Of a stretch of DNA of 29,192 bases, positions 6,815 through 15,720 are shown piece after piece. Every line of letters begins with the position of its first letter. Positions within the stretch are counted from its first letter, which is position 1. This DNA comes from JAYTQQ01 sp043746635 (GTDB taxonomy: Bacteria; Bdellovibrionota; Bdellovibrionia; Bdellovibrionales; JAMPXM01). Location of the stretch: contig JAYTQQ010000289.1 in assembly GCA_043746635.1 (NCBI GenBank), forward strand, positions 1 through 29,192, in the 5' to 3' direction. The notes beneath the pieces are model-generated. The model was not told the origin of the DNA and searched no databases. It was given only the letters and a program-made list of their open reading frames with translations. The translations under genes and the position numbers were made by a program.

Positions 6815-8241
6815 AAAGTTCTTCATTGCTGAGCTTTCTAACTATATTGATTTGTTTTAACGTCGCCGTGGCTGAAGATAACACAAATGTCGTGAGCCTT
6901 GACGCTTACTTGGGTCAGGTCAGAAGCAAACACGACGGGGTGAAGGCTTCTGAATTTATTGTCGACTCGACCCACCTCATTCAGCGAGATGTCGAGCTTT
7001 TAACCGAGCCAAGTTTTTTCTCAAGCGGAAGCATCACGAACGACTCCAAGCAAAACCCTTTCTTTCCTTACACGAGATACGAGTCAACCCAGATTCAGGC
7101 CGGCGCTCAAGAGCAGACTGAGTTCGGTACGACAGCTAAGCTTTCTTATAATTATACCACCCTCCAGTACGTGGGCACGCAAATACCTAAATTCTACCAG
7201 ACTGGTCCCCTACTCGAATTTAGCCAATCGCTCTGGAGAAACGGTTTTGGATCTGAGATCGTCGCCCAAAAGGAGCAGCTGCAAGCCTTGAACGAAGCAC
7301 AAAAATTTTCGGAGAGCTACAAGTACAAGTCTTATCTCTTTGAAGCCGAAAGCAATTACTGGAGACTAGCTCTCGGTCGCGAAGCTACGCAGGTTTCGAA
7401 AAATGCCGTTGACCGCGCTAAACGTATCTTTGACTATTCGCAGCACAAAGCGAGTCTCGGTCTCGCCGATAATTCTGACTTCTTACAGTCAAAAGCCGCC
7501 CTCGAAGCACGCAAACTTGATTTAAGAATCTCTCAAGAAGACGAACAAACCGCATCTCGTGCATTTAATTCTTCGAGAGGAGTCGACTCGGATACTGTCG
7601 ACGAAAACCTAAGTCAGCTCACCGATTACGACGGCAAGAACATTGAGAAAAAACTCAAGCGTCAAACAAGCATGCAAACTCGGGATGACGTGAAAGCTGC
7701 GCAAGAACAATCGAAAGCAACAATTGCTGCCGCGAAACTTTCTCAAGAAAAAGATCGCCCTAGCCTTGAAGTCTTTGGTCAACTCGGAATTAACGGTTTC
7801 GATACCGACCGAGCCACAAGTATCGACCAATCGTTTGGAACTTCGAAACCGACCGAGGTGATAGGCGTCAGACTTAATTTTCCTCTTAATTTCGCGGCTA
7901 CTCATGACGCGAACTCTGGTTGGCGGGAGCAGCAAGTCGCCGCGAAGTATAATTTAGAGAGAAAAATTTTCGAACAAGAACGCGATTGGCATGACCTCAA
8001 TCAAAAATATGATAACGCCATGACGAGATACGAGATGTACGAAACTTTATCTGCGGCCCAAAAAGCCAAACTTCGAAATGAAAAAGACCGTCACTCAAAA
8101 GGCCGAACTACTTTAGTTAACGTCATCAACTTTGAAGTCGATTACCTCGTAGCAGAGTTGAGCCGCATTCGAACACTCGCCGAAATTTTACAAATTCACG
8201 CGCAACTTAAACTTTTTGGAGATACCTATGAATCTCGCTGA
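6811..8241 (+). CDS. TolC-like outer-membrane efflux channel protein
   Basis: The 476-residue precursor begins with a signal peptide (MKSSSLLSFLTILICFNVAVA, likely cut before EDN). The mature part has long charged helices with heptad-like spacing in two halves, for instance around residues 160-240 and 290-470, interrupted by beta-strand-like stretches such as SFFSSGSITND and QIQAGAQEQTEFGTTAKLSY, as in the outer membrane factor family that forms trimeric channels. The end (LAEILQIHAQLKLFGDTYES) is typical of the last helix. It overlaps the TetR gene by 4 bases and the RND gene by 14 bases. The partner pump is therefore the RND protein that follows. Confidence 0.85.
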   Translation: MKSSSLLSFLTILICFNVAVAEDNTNVVSLDAYLGQVRSKHDGVKASEFIVDSTHLIQRDVELLTEPSFFSSGSITNDSKQNPFFPYTRYESTQIQAGAQEQTEFGTTAKLSYNYTTLQYVGTQIPKFYQTGPLLEFSQSLWRNGFGSEIVAQKEQLQALNEAQKFSESYKYKSYLFEAESNYWRLALGREATQVSKNAVDRAKRIFDYSQHKASLGLADNSDFLQSKAALEARKLDLRISQEDEQTASRAFNSSRGVDSDTVDENLSQLTDYDGKNIEKKLKRQTSMQTRDDVKAAQEQSKATIAAAKLSQEKDRPSLEVFGQLGINGFDTDRATSIDQSFGTSKPTEVIGVRLNFPLNFAATHDANSGWREQQVAAKYNLERKIFEQERDWHDLNQKYDNAMTRYEMYETLSAAQKAKLRNEKDRHSKGRTTLVNVINFEVDYLVAELSRIRTLAEILQIHAQLKLFGDTYESR

Positions 8242-11200
8242 TTTGGCAATTAAAAGACCTATTTTTGTAACCTGCCTCGTACTCGTGAGTTTAGTTGCGG
8301 GACTCATGTCGATCACCCGACTCGGCGTCGATCTCTTTCCCGATGTGACCTTTCCGGTCGTGACGGTCACGATTGCTTACCCGGGTGCGGGGCCGGCCGA
8401 AGTCGAGACGCTCATTTCAAAACCAATCGAAGATGAACTCTCGACTCTCTCTGGTATCAAAAAATTAAGTTCAATTAATAACGAAGGTGTCGCGACCATC
8501 ATCGCCGAGTTCGTTCTTGAAGCAGACATTAAAGATTCAGAGCAACAAGTGAGGGATCGTCTCAGCATTGTGAAGCGCCTTCTGCCGACTGAAGCAAAAG
8601 AGCCAGTGGTGAGACGTATCGATCCTTCGGATCAGCCGATCCTTGAACTCGCACTCGATGCGGATCTGCCTCCCGCGAAACTATTTGATTTGGCCGACGA
8701 CAAAATCAAACCTAAACTCGAACAAGTCGAAAAGGTTGGTCTGGTAACCATCACCGGTGGTCGTAAAAGAGAAATTCAAATTCAGCTCGATCGCGAAAAA
8801 TTGAAGGCGCGCGAACTCTCGGTCACGGCGATCGCTGCCCGTCTAGAGGGCTCTGGGCAAGATATTCCGAGTGGAAAAAAAAGCCAAGGCGAAAAAGAAA
8901 CGATTTTTAGAACGCTTGGTCAGTTTACTTCCATTGACGATATTAAAAAAATGGTCGTAAACTTTTTCGGAAATGATATCCCCGTGCGAGTTGAAGACGT
9001 CGGCGTCGTTTCTGATACGCTCGTCGACGAAGCGACAAAAAGTTTCGTGAACGGTAAAAAATCTCTTTTCATTAAGGCGTTCAAACAATCTGGATCGAAC
9101 ACGATCGCGGTGGTTGATGCCCTAAAGAAAAAAATCGTGGTGATCAACAAACAGCTTGAGAATCAACCGGGGCACCCGAAGCTTATTTTAGTTCGCGACG
9201 GATCCGCTTGGGTTCGCGCCAACGTCGACGACGTTCGCGAATCTATTTTCCTGGGGGTCTTGCTAGCCGTCTTCGTTGTGTATTTATTTTTGGCGAATGG
9301 TCGCTCGACGATCATCACGGGCCTAGCACTTCCGAACTCACTCATCGGCGCATTTATCTTGATGGCCATGGCGGGCTTCACGATTAACATTATGACGTTG
9401 CTTGCTCTGAGCTTATCGGTAGGTCTCTTGATCGATGATGCGATCGTGGTGCGAGAAAATATTTTTCGACACATTGAGCTCGGCATGAAGCCCAAAGACG
9501 CAGCCCTCTTCGGTACGAATGAAGTAAGACTTGCAGTTATCGCGACCTCTCTGACGGTCATCGCGGTGTTTGGTCCACTCGGATTTCTAAAAGGAGTCGT
9601 CGGTCAATTCTTTAAACAATTTGGTCTCACGATTTGCTTCGCAATGGTCATATCACTTTTTGATGCGCTCACGATTGCACCTATGCTTTCTGCTTATTTC
9701 GCAGGAATCACCCATGGTGATAGTGGCCCAAAGCCAAAACCAGATGGATTTTTCTGGGGAACTCTTTGGGTGATTGGCCGAGTCTACGATAAGACTCTCG
9801 GTATCGTTTGGGATAGAACAATCGGCGCAGCGCTGAGAGCTTTCGCAAGATTTCAAGATTGGCTCGAAGTAAAGTACGAAGTCGTCATGAAATTTTGCCT
9901 AAAATATCCATTGGTTGTTCTGGGTTCGAGTCTCGCGGTCTTCTTTCTTACGATGTCGCTCGCGAAGTATGTTCCGAGCACTTTCTTGCCCGCGCAAGAT
10001 GCCGGTGAATTTGCCATTGGTCTTGATCTTCCTCCAGGAACGAACCTTGATAAAATGGCAGAAGTAACAAAAAAAGTCGATGAAATCGTACGTAAAAATC
10101 CCGAAGTTGCCGTGAGTGCTGTCGAAGTCGGTGATGAAGATGCCGGCGCCAATACGGCGGCATTTTATATTCAGCTTGTTCCCGCAAAGCAACGAAAAAT
10201 GAATACGAGCCAAGTGAAACAAAAGATTCGTGATCAATTGGTTCCTTACGCATATGCGAACCCGGCGGTGAAAGATTATGATGCCGTCAGCGGTGGTGAA
10301 CGTCCCTTCAATCTCGATTTTTTTGGAAGCGATCAAAAGAAGTTAGAAGAATTTTCTTTGAAGTTTTTAGCACGCCTCAAAAAATATCAAGGGCTAAAAG
10401 ACGTCGATGTTAATTTCCGACCCGGAAAACCAGAGTTTCAAATCAGACCCGATAAAACAAAAGCGCAGGCTCTCGGGATGTCGACGGTCTTGATCGGATC
10501 TGAACTTCGCGCCCAAGTCGAAGGAGCTTTGCCGGCGAAGTATCGCGAAGACGGCTTAGAGTATGACGTTCGCGTCAGACTTCAAGAAGATCAACGAAAC
10601 TTAAAAGAGTCTTTCGCAAAGACTTACGTTCCAAATTTAAACGGATCTCTCGTAAGACTCAGTTCCGTTGCGACCCCTTTCTCAACTGAAGGTCCGTCAA
10701 AAATTACCAGACAAGATCGAAACCGCATGGTGCAAATTTCTGGCGATATTTCTCCGGGTGCGGGCCTCGGCAACATCGTCGACGATCTCACAAAACTTCT
10801 GAACGAAGATCCTGAGCTGAAAATTCCAGAGGCTGTGACATTCGCGTTTGTTGGTCAAGCCGAAAACTTCAAAGAACTCGCCGACAATATGGTTTTCGCA
10901 ATGGGCGCCGGAGTTCTTTTTATTTTCTTCGTGCTTTCAAGTTTGTATGAGAGCTTCGTGACTCCTTTCACGATCATGCTTGCACTCCCGCTCGCGATCT
11001 GTGGATCATTCGTAGGTCTCTATTTAAGTCACGAGTCGTTGAACATCTTTTCGATGATCGGTATTGTCATGCTCTTAGGGGTCGCTACGAAAAACTCGAT
11101 TCTGTTAGTGGATTACGCGAACCAACTTATTCAAGGAGGAATGAGCCGCAGCGATGCGATCATCCACGCAGGAAAAACGCGTCTTCGACCAATCTTGATG

Positions 11201-11479
11201 ACGACGATGGCCCTCATCGCCGGAACCATCCCGATCGCTATTGGCCTGAACGAAGCGAGCCGTCAACGGACAAGCATGGGTTACGCGATTATCGGTGGTC
11301 TCGTAAGCTCAACGATTCTGACTTTAGTCGTGGTGCCGGCCTCATTTAGTTATATCGATCGCTTTCGCTTGTGGAGCCAAGGTATTTTAAAACGGCTCTT
11401 CATGCCTGAAACAGAATCTGAAGGTGCAAAACTCGAAGCTACGGTACATCATGATATTAAAGAGCTCATTGCTAAATAA
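8228..11479 (+). CDS. RND-family (AcrB-like, HAE1 type) efflux transporter
   Basis: The 1083-residue inner-membrane pump starts at the ATG at 8228, with GGAG 5-9 bases before it; a TTG four codons earlier is less likely. It shows the family N-terminus (LADLAIKRPIFVTCLVLVSL), two repeats of periplasmic plus six-helix blocks, and the proton-relay residues: D403-D404 in TM4 (GLLIDDAIVVRENI) and K955 in TM10 (LLGVATKNSILLVDYA). Other marks are YPGAGPAEVE near the start and TRLRPILMTTMALIAGTIPI near the end. These pumps export drugs, detergents or other amphiphiles by proton antiport, through a TolC-type channel. The usual periplasmic adaptor (MFP) gene is missing from this operon. The 22-base gap to the peroxidase gene suggests cotranscription. 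Confidence 0.93.
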   Translation: MNLADLAIKRPIFVTCLVLVSLVAGLMSITRLGVDLFPDVTFPVVTVTIAYPGAGPAEVETLISKPIEDELSTLSGIKKLSSINNEGVATIIAEFVLEADIKDSEQQVRDRLSIVKRLLPTEAKEPVVRRIDPSDQPILELALDADLPPAKLFDLADDKIKPKLEQVEKVGLVTITGGRKREIQIQLDREKLKARELSVTAIAARLEGSGQDIPSGKKSQGEKETIFRTLGQFTSIDDIKKMVVNFFGNDIPVRVEDVGVVSDTLVDEATKSFVNGKKSLFIKAFKQSGSNTIAVVDALKKKIVVINKQLENQPGHPKLILVRDGSAWVRANVDDVRESIFLGVLLAVFVVYLFLANGRSTIITGLALPNSLIGAFILMAMAGFTINIMTLLALSLSVGLLIDDAIVVRENIFRHIELGMKPKDAALFGTNEVRLAVIATSLTVIAVFGPLGFLKGVVGQFFKQFGLTICFAMVISLFDALTIAPMLSAYFAGITHGDSGPKPKPDGFFWGTLWVIGRVYDKTLGIVWDRTIGAALRAFARFQDWLEVKYEVVMKFCLKYPLVVLGSSLAVFFLTMSLAKYVPSTFLPAQDAGEFAIGLDLPPGTNLDKMAEVTKKVDEIVRKNPEVAVSAVEVGDEDAGANTAAFYIQLVPAKQRKMNTSQVKQKIRDQLVPYAYANPAVKDYDAVSGGERPFNLDFFGSDQKKLEEFSLKFLARLKKYQGLKDVDVNFRPGKPEFQIRPDKTKAQALGMSTVLIGSELRAQVEGALPAKYREDGLEYDVRVRLQEDQRNLKESFAKTYVPNLNGSLVRLSSVATPFSTEGPSKITRQDRNRMVQISGDISPGAGLGNIVDDLTKLLNEDPELKIPEAVTFAFVGQAENFKELADNMVFAMGAGVLFIFFVLSSLYESFVTPFTIMLALPLAICGSFVGLYLSHESLNIFSMIGIVMLLGVATKNSILLVDYANQLIQGGMSRSDAIIHAGKTRLRPILMTTMALIAGTIPIAIGLNEASRQRTSMGYAIIGGLVSSTILTLVVVPASFSYIDRFRLWSQGILKRLFMPETESEGAKLEATVHHDIKELIAK

Positions 11480-11501
11480 TTTTTTAATGAAGGGTGCCTG
11501 C

Positions 11502-11984
11502 ATGTCGATTTATGATTTCACGGTGAAGGCAGCTGATGGTTCGATGGTTCCCTTGAAGAATTATCAAGGAAAAGCACTCCTGATTGTCAATGTTGCAAGC
11601 AAATGTGGTTTCACGCCTCAATACGACGGCCTCGAAGAGCTCTCAAAGAAATATGCTCCGAAGGGTCTCACCGTATTGGGCTTTCCGTGTAACCAATTCG
11701 GAAAACAAGAATCTGGCAGCGACTCCGAAATCCAAAGTTTTTGCAAACTCACCTACGACGTCGACTTTCCGGTAATGGCCAAGGTCGAAGTCAACGGTAG
11801 CGGCGCCGACCCTCTCTATAAATTTTTAAAGTCAGAATCTCCTGGCATCTTCGGAATCAGTGCTATCAAATGGAACTTCACAAAATTTCTTGTCGACAAA
11901 AATGGCAAGGTCATCAAGCGCTACGCTCCAACAGCAAAGCCTGCGTCCCTCGCTGGCGACATCGAAAAGCTATTGGGCTCGTAG
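11502..11984 (+). CDS. Glutathione peroxidase family protein (Cys type)
   Basis: The 160-residue protein is a thioredoxin-fold peroxidase of the GPx/BtuE family. The motif NVASKCGFTPQY puts the peroxidatic Cys at C35 in place of selenocysteine, followed by GFPCNQFGKQE with Q69 and by KWNFTKFLVDKNG carrying the conserved Trp and Asn. C81 sits where thioredoxin-dependent members keep their resolving Cys, so reduction by thioredoxin rather than glutathione is plausible. It reduces hydrogen peroxide or lipid hydroperoxides; with no signal peptide it is cytoplasmic. The ATG at 11502 follows GAAGGG; upstream in-frame starts would overlap the RND gene. It lies 22 bases after the pump gene and may be induced with it. 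Confidence 0.93.
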   Translation: MSIYDFTVKAADGSMVPLKNYQGKALLIVNVASKCGFTPQYDGLEELSKKYAPKGLTVLGFPCNQFGKQESGSDSEIQSFCKLTYDVDFPVMAKVEVNGSGADPLYKFLKSESPGIFGISAIKWNFTKFLVDKNGKVIKRYAPTAKPASLAGDIEKLLGS

Positions 11985-12120
11985 GGCTGGCAGGCCTCTT
12001 GACACCCAGAAGTCATGCACGTGGGAGCCTCATAAATTGACTTTTCTTTAGTCGCTATTTTAAACATTCTCATTTTGAGGCGTGTTAAACGCATCAAGTA
12101 TGCAGACTTTCGACTCAGTC

Positions 12121-12150
12121 TTTTTTCACTTTGGCTTTTTTCACTTTGGC
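12121..12150. repeat. Perfect 15-base tandem duplication
   Basis: TTTTTTCACTTTGGC occurs twice head to tail at 12121-12135 and 12136-12150, about 78 bases before the next start codon. It may be a duplicated binding site or a slippage product. Confidence 0.7.
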
Positions 12151-12227
12151 CTAAAGCCTATCTCTTCTTTTGTCGATATCATACTTAGGTCGTAGAAATC
12201 TTGGTAATCAAATAAGGAGAGAACCAA

Positions 12228-12494
12228 ATGTCAGATAAACCAAAGCATGAACACAATGATAAGGCAGCAGCAAAACCCCACGATAAAAAGCCACAACCGG
12301 CACCGATGAATAACGTCGTTGCACTTCCGAGTCGTTGCGCAGTGAAAGATTGCAAGCACTCTCCGACGCTCGTTAATTTTTGCAATGAACACTACGAGTG
12401 GTTTAAATTCGGTATGATTACTAAAAACGGCGATAAACCGGTCGATTTTGATAAAAAACATCAAGCATTTATGAAACATAAAAAAGCAGCTTAG
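12228..12494 (+). CDS. Small zinc-finger-like protein with charged N-terminus
   Basis: The 88-residue product has a His/Lys/Pro-rich disordered N-terminus (residues 1-33) and a compact C-terminal part with C37, C42, C52 and H55 (Cx4C-x9-Cx2H), followed by YEWFKFGMITKNGDKP. The spacing suggests one structural zinc site. Similar small proteins with C...C...CxEHYxWFKFG occur, as far as I recall, in Bdellovibrio and myxobacteria, but I know of no assigned function. The start at 12228 is supported by AAGGAG eight to nine bases upstream. A candidate promoter is TTGACT/TTTAAA at 12037-12064 with a 16-base spacer, which is weak. A strong terminator follows, so the gene stands alone. Confidence 0.75.
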   Translation: MSDKPKHEHNDKAAAKPHDKKPQPAPMNNVVALPSRCAVKDCKHSPTLVNFCNEHYEWFKFGMITKNGDKPVDFDKKHQAFMKHKKAA

Positions 12495-12522
12495 AAAAAA
12501 GCCGCTATTCTGCTCTCCAGTG

Positions 12523-12557
12523 AGCGCTCAAGTTTAACCCACTTAAGCGCTTTTTTT
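12523..12557 (+). terminator. Rho-independent terminator after the small zinc-finger gene
   Basis: AGCGCTCAAGT (12523-12533) pairs with ACTTAAGCGCT (12541-12551) with a single C-A mismatch and a 7-base loop, followed by a run of seven T. Confidence 0.88.
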
Positions 12558-12598
12558 ATTTTAATGACTCGAACTCCAAATTTTGTTTCGATTAAGTC

Positions 12599-13762
12599 AT
12601 GAAAATAGATTCGACCGACCTCAACCGCCTGAAAGACGAACTTAAGCACCTGGTTCTCGTTTCTTCTCAAAGCTACGATCCCGAGGGCGTCAACACAGTT
12701 CAAAGATATATTGCCCAAGAACTCAAGAAACTCCATTTTAAGATTGAACTGAAAAGCTCACTGCTAAATAACACTGGCGATCTGCTCATCGCGACTCTCA
12801 AAAATAAAAAACATAAGTACGTCACTCTTGTTTCTCACGCCGACACAGTTCTGGGACTGAGTCATTTTCCAAATTTTCGAGTTTTGAAAGATGGTAGACG
12901 AGCCGTCGGATCGGGAGTAATCGACGACAAAGGCGGTATCGTCGTTCTACTCGAGGGGCTCAGGCAGTTTTTGACGAACAACCCGCGGATACCTTTCGGA
13001 ATTAGGGTCGTCTGTTCGCCGAGCGAAGAGGTAGGCTCCATCGGATTTCATAAAATCTATGCTCGCTTTGCCAAAGACTCTTTCGCCATACTCGGATTTG
13101 AACCCGCCCTCGACACAGGCTCGATTATAAATTCACGACGTGGAAATCGTTGGTACCAGATTTCAATCAAAGGAAAATCAGCCCACGCAGGGAGGTCGAA
13201 AGGCGAACACGTGAATGCCGCGCACGATCTCGCGCAAAAGATCTCGAAGCTCGTGAAGCTCAATGACTTCAAAAAAGAAACGAGCCTGAATGTGGCGCAG
13301 CTTTCAGGAGGCACCGAGAAGTACAATATTACTTGCGCCGAGGCTTCTTGCAAAATTGATATTCGTTATTCAAAATTCGAAGATCGCGAACGCATGCATA
13401 AACAAATAAAAAAAATTTTAAAGGAGAAATACTTTTCGCTCGATAAAAAAACTCGTTCTGAGACAAAGTATAAAATTGTCGACGATTGCCCGCCTTTTGC
13501 GAGCAACGCGAAGTCAAAAATGGCTGTACAGAAATTAATTCAAATTATTTCTAAACTCGAGAAACGAAAAGTGACGGCACAAAAAGCTGGCGGAGCAGGC
13601 GACGTTAACTACATGAGCGAACAAAAACTCATAGTGATAGATGGCCTTGGTCCAGTCGGCGGAGGTCTCCATACCAATGATGAATATATACATCTTGAGA
13701 CACTCATCACCAGGAGCAAGGCTTTAAGCCTATTTTTAAAATATTTTTGTACAATCGCGTAA
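12599..13762 (+). CDS. M20-family metallopeptidase (carboxypeptidase G2-like)
   Basis: The 387-residue protein carries the dinuclear zinc motifs of the M20 family: LVSHADTV (H80, D82), GSGVIDDKGG (bridging Asp near 110), PSEEVGS (catalytic E143 and metal ligand E144), GFEPA, and GKSAHAGRSKGEHVNA in the lid/dimerisation domain (about 190-300). The C-terminal catalytic His is in GGLHTNDEYI. Members release amino acids, often glutamate, from peptides or acylated amines; the exact substrate cannot be read here. With no signal peptide it is cytoplasmic. The ATG at 12599 lacks a clear Shine-Dalgarno sequence. It precedes the MoxR gene by 47 bases and might be cotranscribed with it. Confidence 0.88.
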   Translation: MKIDSTDLNRLKDELKHLVLVSSQSYDPEGVNTVQRYIAQELKKLHFKIELKSSLLNNTGDLLIATLKNKKHKYVTLVSHADTVLGLSHFPNFRVLKDGRRAVGSGVIDDKGGIVVLLEGLRQFLTNNPRIPFGIRVVCSPSEEVGSIGFHKIYARFAKDSFAILGFEPALDTGSIINSRRGNRWYQISIKGKSAHAGRSKGEHVNAAHDLAQKISKLVKLNDFKKETSLNVAQLSGGTEKYNITCAEASCKIDIRYSKFEDRERMHKQIKKILKEKYFSLDKKTRSETKYKIVDDCPPFASNAKSKMAVQKLIQIISKLEKRKVTAQKAGGAGDVNYMSEQKLIVIDGLGPVGGGLHTNDEYIHLETLITRSKALSLFLKYFCTIA

Positions 13763-13809
13763 GTGATTCTAGCCTCAAATCCCAATCATATTCAGTCGAT
13801 AGATTGTCT

Positions 13810-14763
13810 ATGACATCACGAGAAACAGCTCCGTTTACGAGTATCTATCAAGAAAAACTTATCCGCTTCAAAAAAGTCGCAAATGAGATTATTCTCGATA
13901 AAGAAAAAGAGATCTTGCTTACCATGTGCTCGATGCTCGCGAACGGGCATCTGCTTATCGAAGACATCCCCGGGGTTGGCAAAACAACTCTCGTTAAGAT
14001 GTTATCGAAATTATTAGGCCTTAAAACTTCTCGCATTCAGTTTACAAACGATTTACTTCCGGGCGATATTTTAGGAAGCTCAATTTACGACTCTGAGAAA
14101 AAATCTTTCAATTTTTTTCAAGGCCCTATTTTCGCTGAACTCATTCTGGCGGATGAGCTCAATCGCGCAACTCCAAAAACTCAGAGTGCCTTCTTACAAG
14201 TAATGGAAGAGCGAAAAATCACGATGGATGGCCAAACCCATTCGCTTCCACAGCCGTTTTTTATTATCGCGACACAAAATCCAAGACAACAAATCGGAAC
14301 ATTCTCACTTCCCGAATCTCAGCTCGATCGTTTCTTGATGCGTATTGAACTTGGTCACCCGAGTCGTGAAGCCGAGAGAAAGTTGCTTCTCGGAGTGAGC
14401 CGCGAAACATTACTCTCAACCCTCGAACCTATCTTTAACGCTCATGACCTAATCGAAATTCAGAAATTGGTTGCCCAAGTTCATATCTCAGAAGCCATTG
14501 TAGATTATATTCAAGATATTATTTCGATGACGAGAACTTCAAAAGACTCTGGTCAGGGTTTGTCTCCTCGCGGAGCCCTTTGTCTCGTAAGTGCTTCACG
14601 TGCTTGGGCATTTTTACAGGATCGCAAGATGGTTCTACCCGAGGACGTACAGGCCGTTGCCGTTTCGGTTATGAGTCATCGCCTGAATCCATCAGAAGAT
14701 TTGACCGGCGAAACCGGAAAACAGATCTCGGAAGAAATTCTAAAATCAGTGATCGTCGATTGA
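13810..14763 (+). CDS. MoxR-family AAA+ ATPase
   Basis: The product is 317 residues from the ATG at 13810; a TTG 21 codons upstream (13747) would overlap the M20 gene and adds non-conserved sequence. Walker A is EDIPGVGKTTL (K58), Walker B LILADELNRATPKTQ, followed by FLQVMEERKIT, sensor 1 IATQNP, and a lid domain with SPRGALCLVSASRAWAF. MoxR ATPases act as chaperone-like remodelers for partner proteins, usually DUF58 and vWA proteins encoded next to them. Here the DUF58 gene follows 6 bases later and a transglutaminase after that, the standard three-gene arrangement. Confidence 0.92.
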   Translation: MTSRETAPFTSIYQEKLIRFKKVANEIILDKEKEILLTMCSMLANGHLLIEDIPGVGKTTLVKMLSKLLGLKTSRIQFTNDLLPGDILGSSIYDSEKKSFNFFQGPIFAELILADELNRATPKTQSAFLQVMEERKITMDGQTHSLPQPFFIIATQNPRQQIGTFSLPESQLDRFLMRIELGHPSREAERKLLLGVSRETLLSTLEPIFNAHDLIEIQKLVAQVHISEAIVDYIQDIISMTRTSKDSGQGLSPRGALCLVSASRAWAFLQDRKMVLPEDVQAVAVSVMSHRLNPSEDLTGETGKQISEEILKSVIVD

Positions 14764-14769
14764 TCATTT

Positions 14770-15720
14770 ATGAGTTTAAAACGGCACATCAGTAAAAAGA
14801 TCAATCAGCTAATGTTAAAGTTCGCAAGAAAAAATCAGGTGTACATCATCCCGACCCGTTTCGGAGCGATCTTTCTTTGCTCGATCGTCTTCATTCTATT
14901 TGTCGGAGCTATTTACAGCAACAACTTAGTTAATCTTCTTTCTTTCTTCTTGGCCAGTATAACGATCGTATCGATGGTCCAAACGCACGACAATTTAAAG
15001 GGCGTTAAACTTAAAATGATTCGTGCTTCTTCAGGCTTTGCGGAGTCTTATATTACAGTTGAAACGACTCTCGAAAATCCGACCAAATCAACCAGATTTA
15101 ATCTTGAAGTACGCTTACCAGAACTAGAATTTTACGAAGAAATTGAAGAGAGCGTTCCGATATCGGCTTTCGCTCGAAATCGTTTTCAAAGCGTTTACCG
15201 CACTCGTGGTCGAGGCGTCTACAAAATCATGAAAGCAAGAATCTCGAGCATCTACCCGCTCGGCTTATTCTACGCTTGGACCTATGTAGATACAGAAACT
15301 CAATATTTTGTTTATCCTAAAACTTCTGGCAAACAATCTTTACCTCAAGATTCAGTCGAAGGCGAGACTTCGCGTTTTAGTAATGCACACGGAGAGGACT
15401 TTTCGGGCCATCGTAATTTTCAAAAAGCTGATTCTCCCAGTCGCATCGACTGGAAAGCCTTTGCTCGCGGCCGAGGAATCCTCATTAAAGAATTTAAATC
15501 GGGAGCATCAAAAAGTCTTCTTCTGGACTATCAATCTTGTCCGCAGGACCAAAGCGAGGCCAAGCTTGAACAGCTGAGTCAGTGGATTGAGATCTGTCGA
15601 AAAAAAGAAATTCCTTTTGCTCTTCAACTTCCGGATCAATACCTCGCAACCGGAATGGGTGTCAGGCACGTGAAAAAGAGCCTCGAAGAGCTTGCTAAGT
15701 TTAAGAAGGTCGGGTCATGA
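14770..15720 (+). CDS. DUF58 membrane-anchored protein
   Basis: The 316-residue protein has two hydrophobic segments near the N-terminus (FGAIFLCSIVFILFVGAIYS and LLSFFLASITIVSM) followed by a soluble part with an immunoglobulin-like region and the DUF58 hallmark GHRNFQKADSPSRIDWKAFA, then RGILIKEF. DUF58 proteins are genetically linked with MoxR ATPases and have a vWA-related fold, but their biochemical role is unsettled. It starts 6 bases after the MoxR stop and its own stop overlaps the next start as ATGA, so the three genes form an operon. Confidence 0.87.
   Translation: MSLKRHISKKINQLMLKFARKNQVYIIPTRFGAIFLCSIVFILFVGAIYSNNLVNLLSFFLASITIVSMVQTHDNLKGVKLKMIRASSGFAESYITVETTLENPTKSTRFNLEVRLPELEFYEEIEESVPISAFARNRFQSVYRTRGRGVYKIMKARISSIYPLGLFYAWTYVDTETQYFVYPKTSGKQSLPQDSVEGETSRFSNAHGEDFSGHRNFQKADSPSRIDWKAFARGRGILIKEFKSGASKSLLLDYQSCPQDQSEAKLEQLSQWIEICRKKEIPFALQLPDQYLATGMGVRHVKKSLEELAKFKKVGS

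Noticed and set aside
9163..9561. 132-codon minus-strand ORF inside the RND pump gene, and similar ones at 9853-10336
   Set aside because: They are shadows on the antisense strand of a clearly coding gene, with Ser/Thr-rich unstructured translations and no ribosome sites.
11424..11501. Earlier starts for the glutathione peroxidase inside the RND gene
   Set aside because: They add residues with no family similarity; the ATG at 11502 has GAAGGG upstream and begins at the normal GPx N-terminus.
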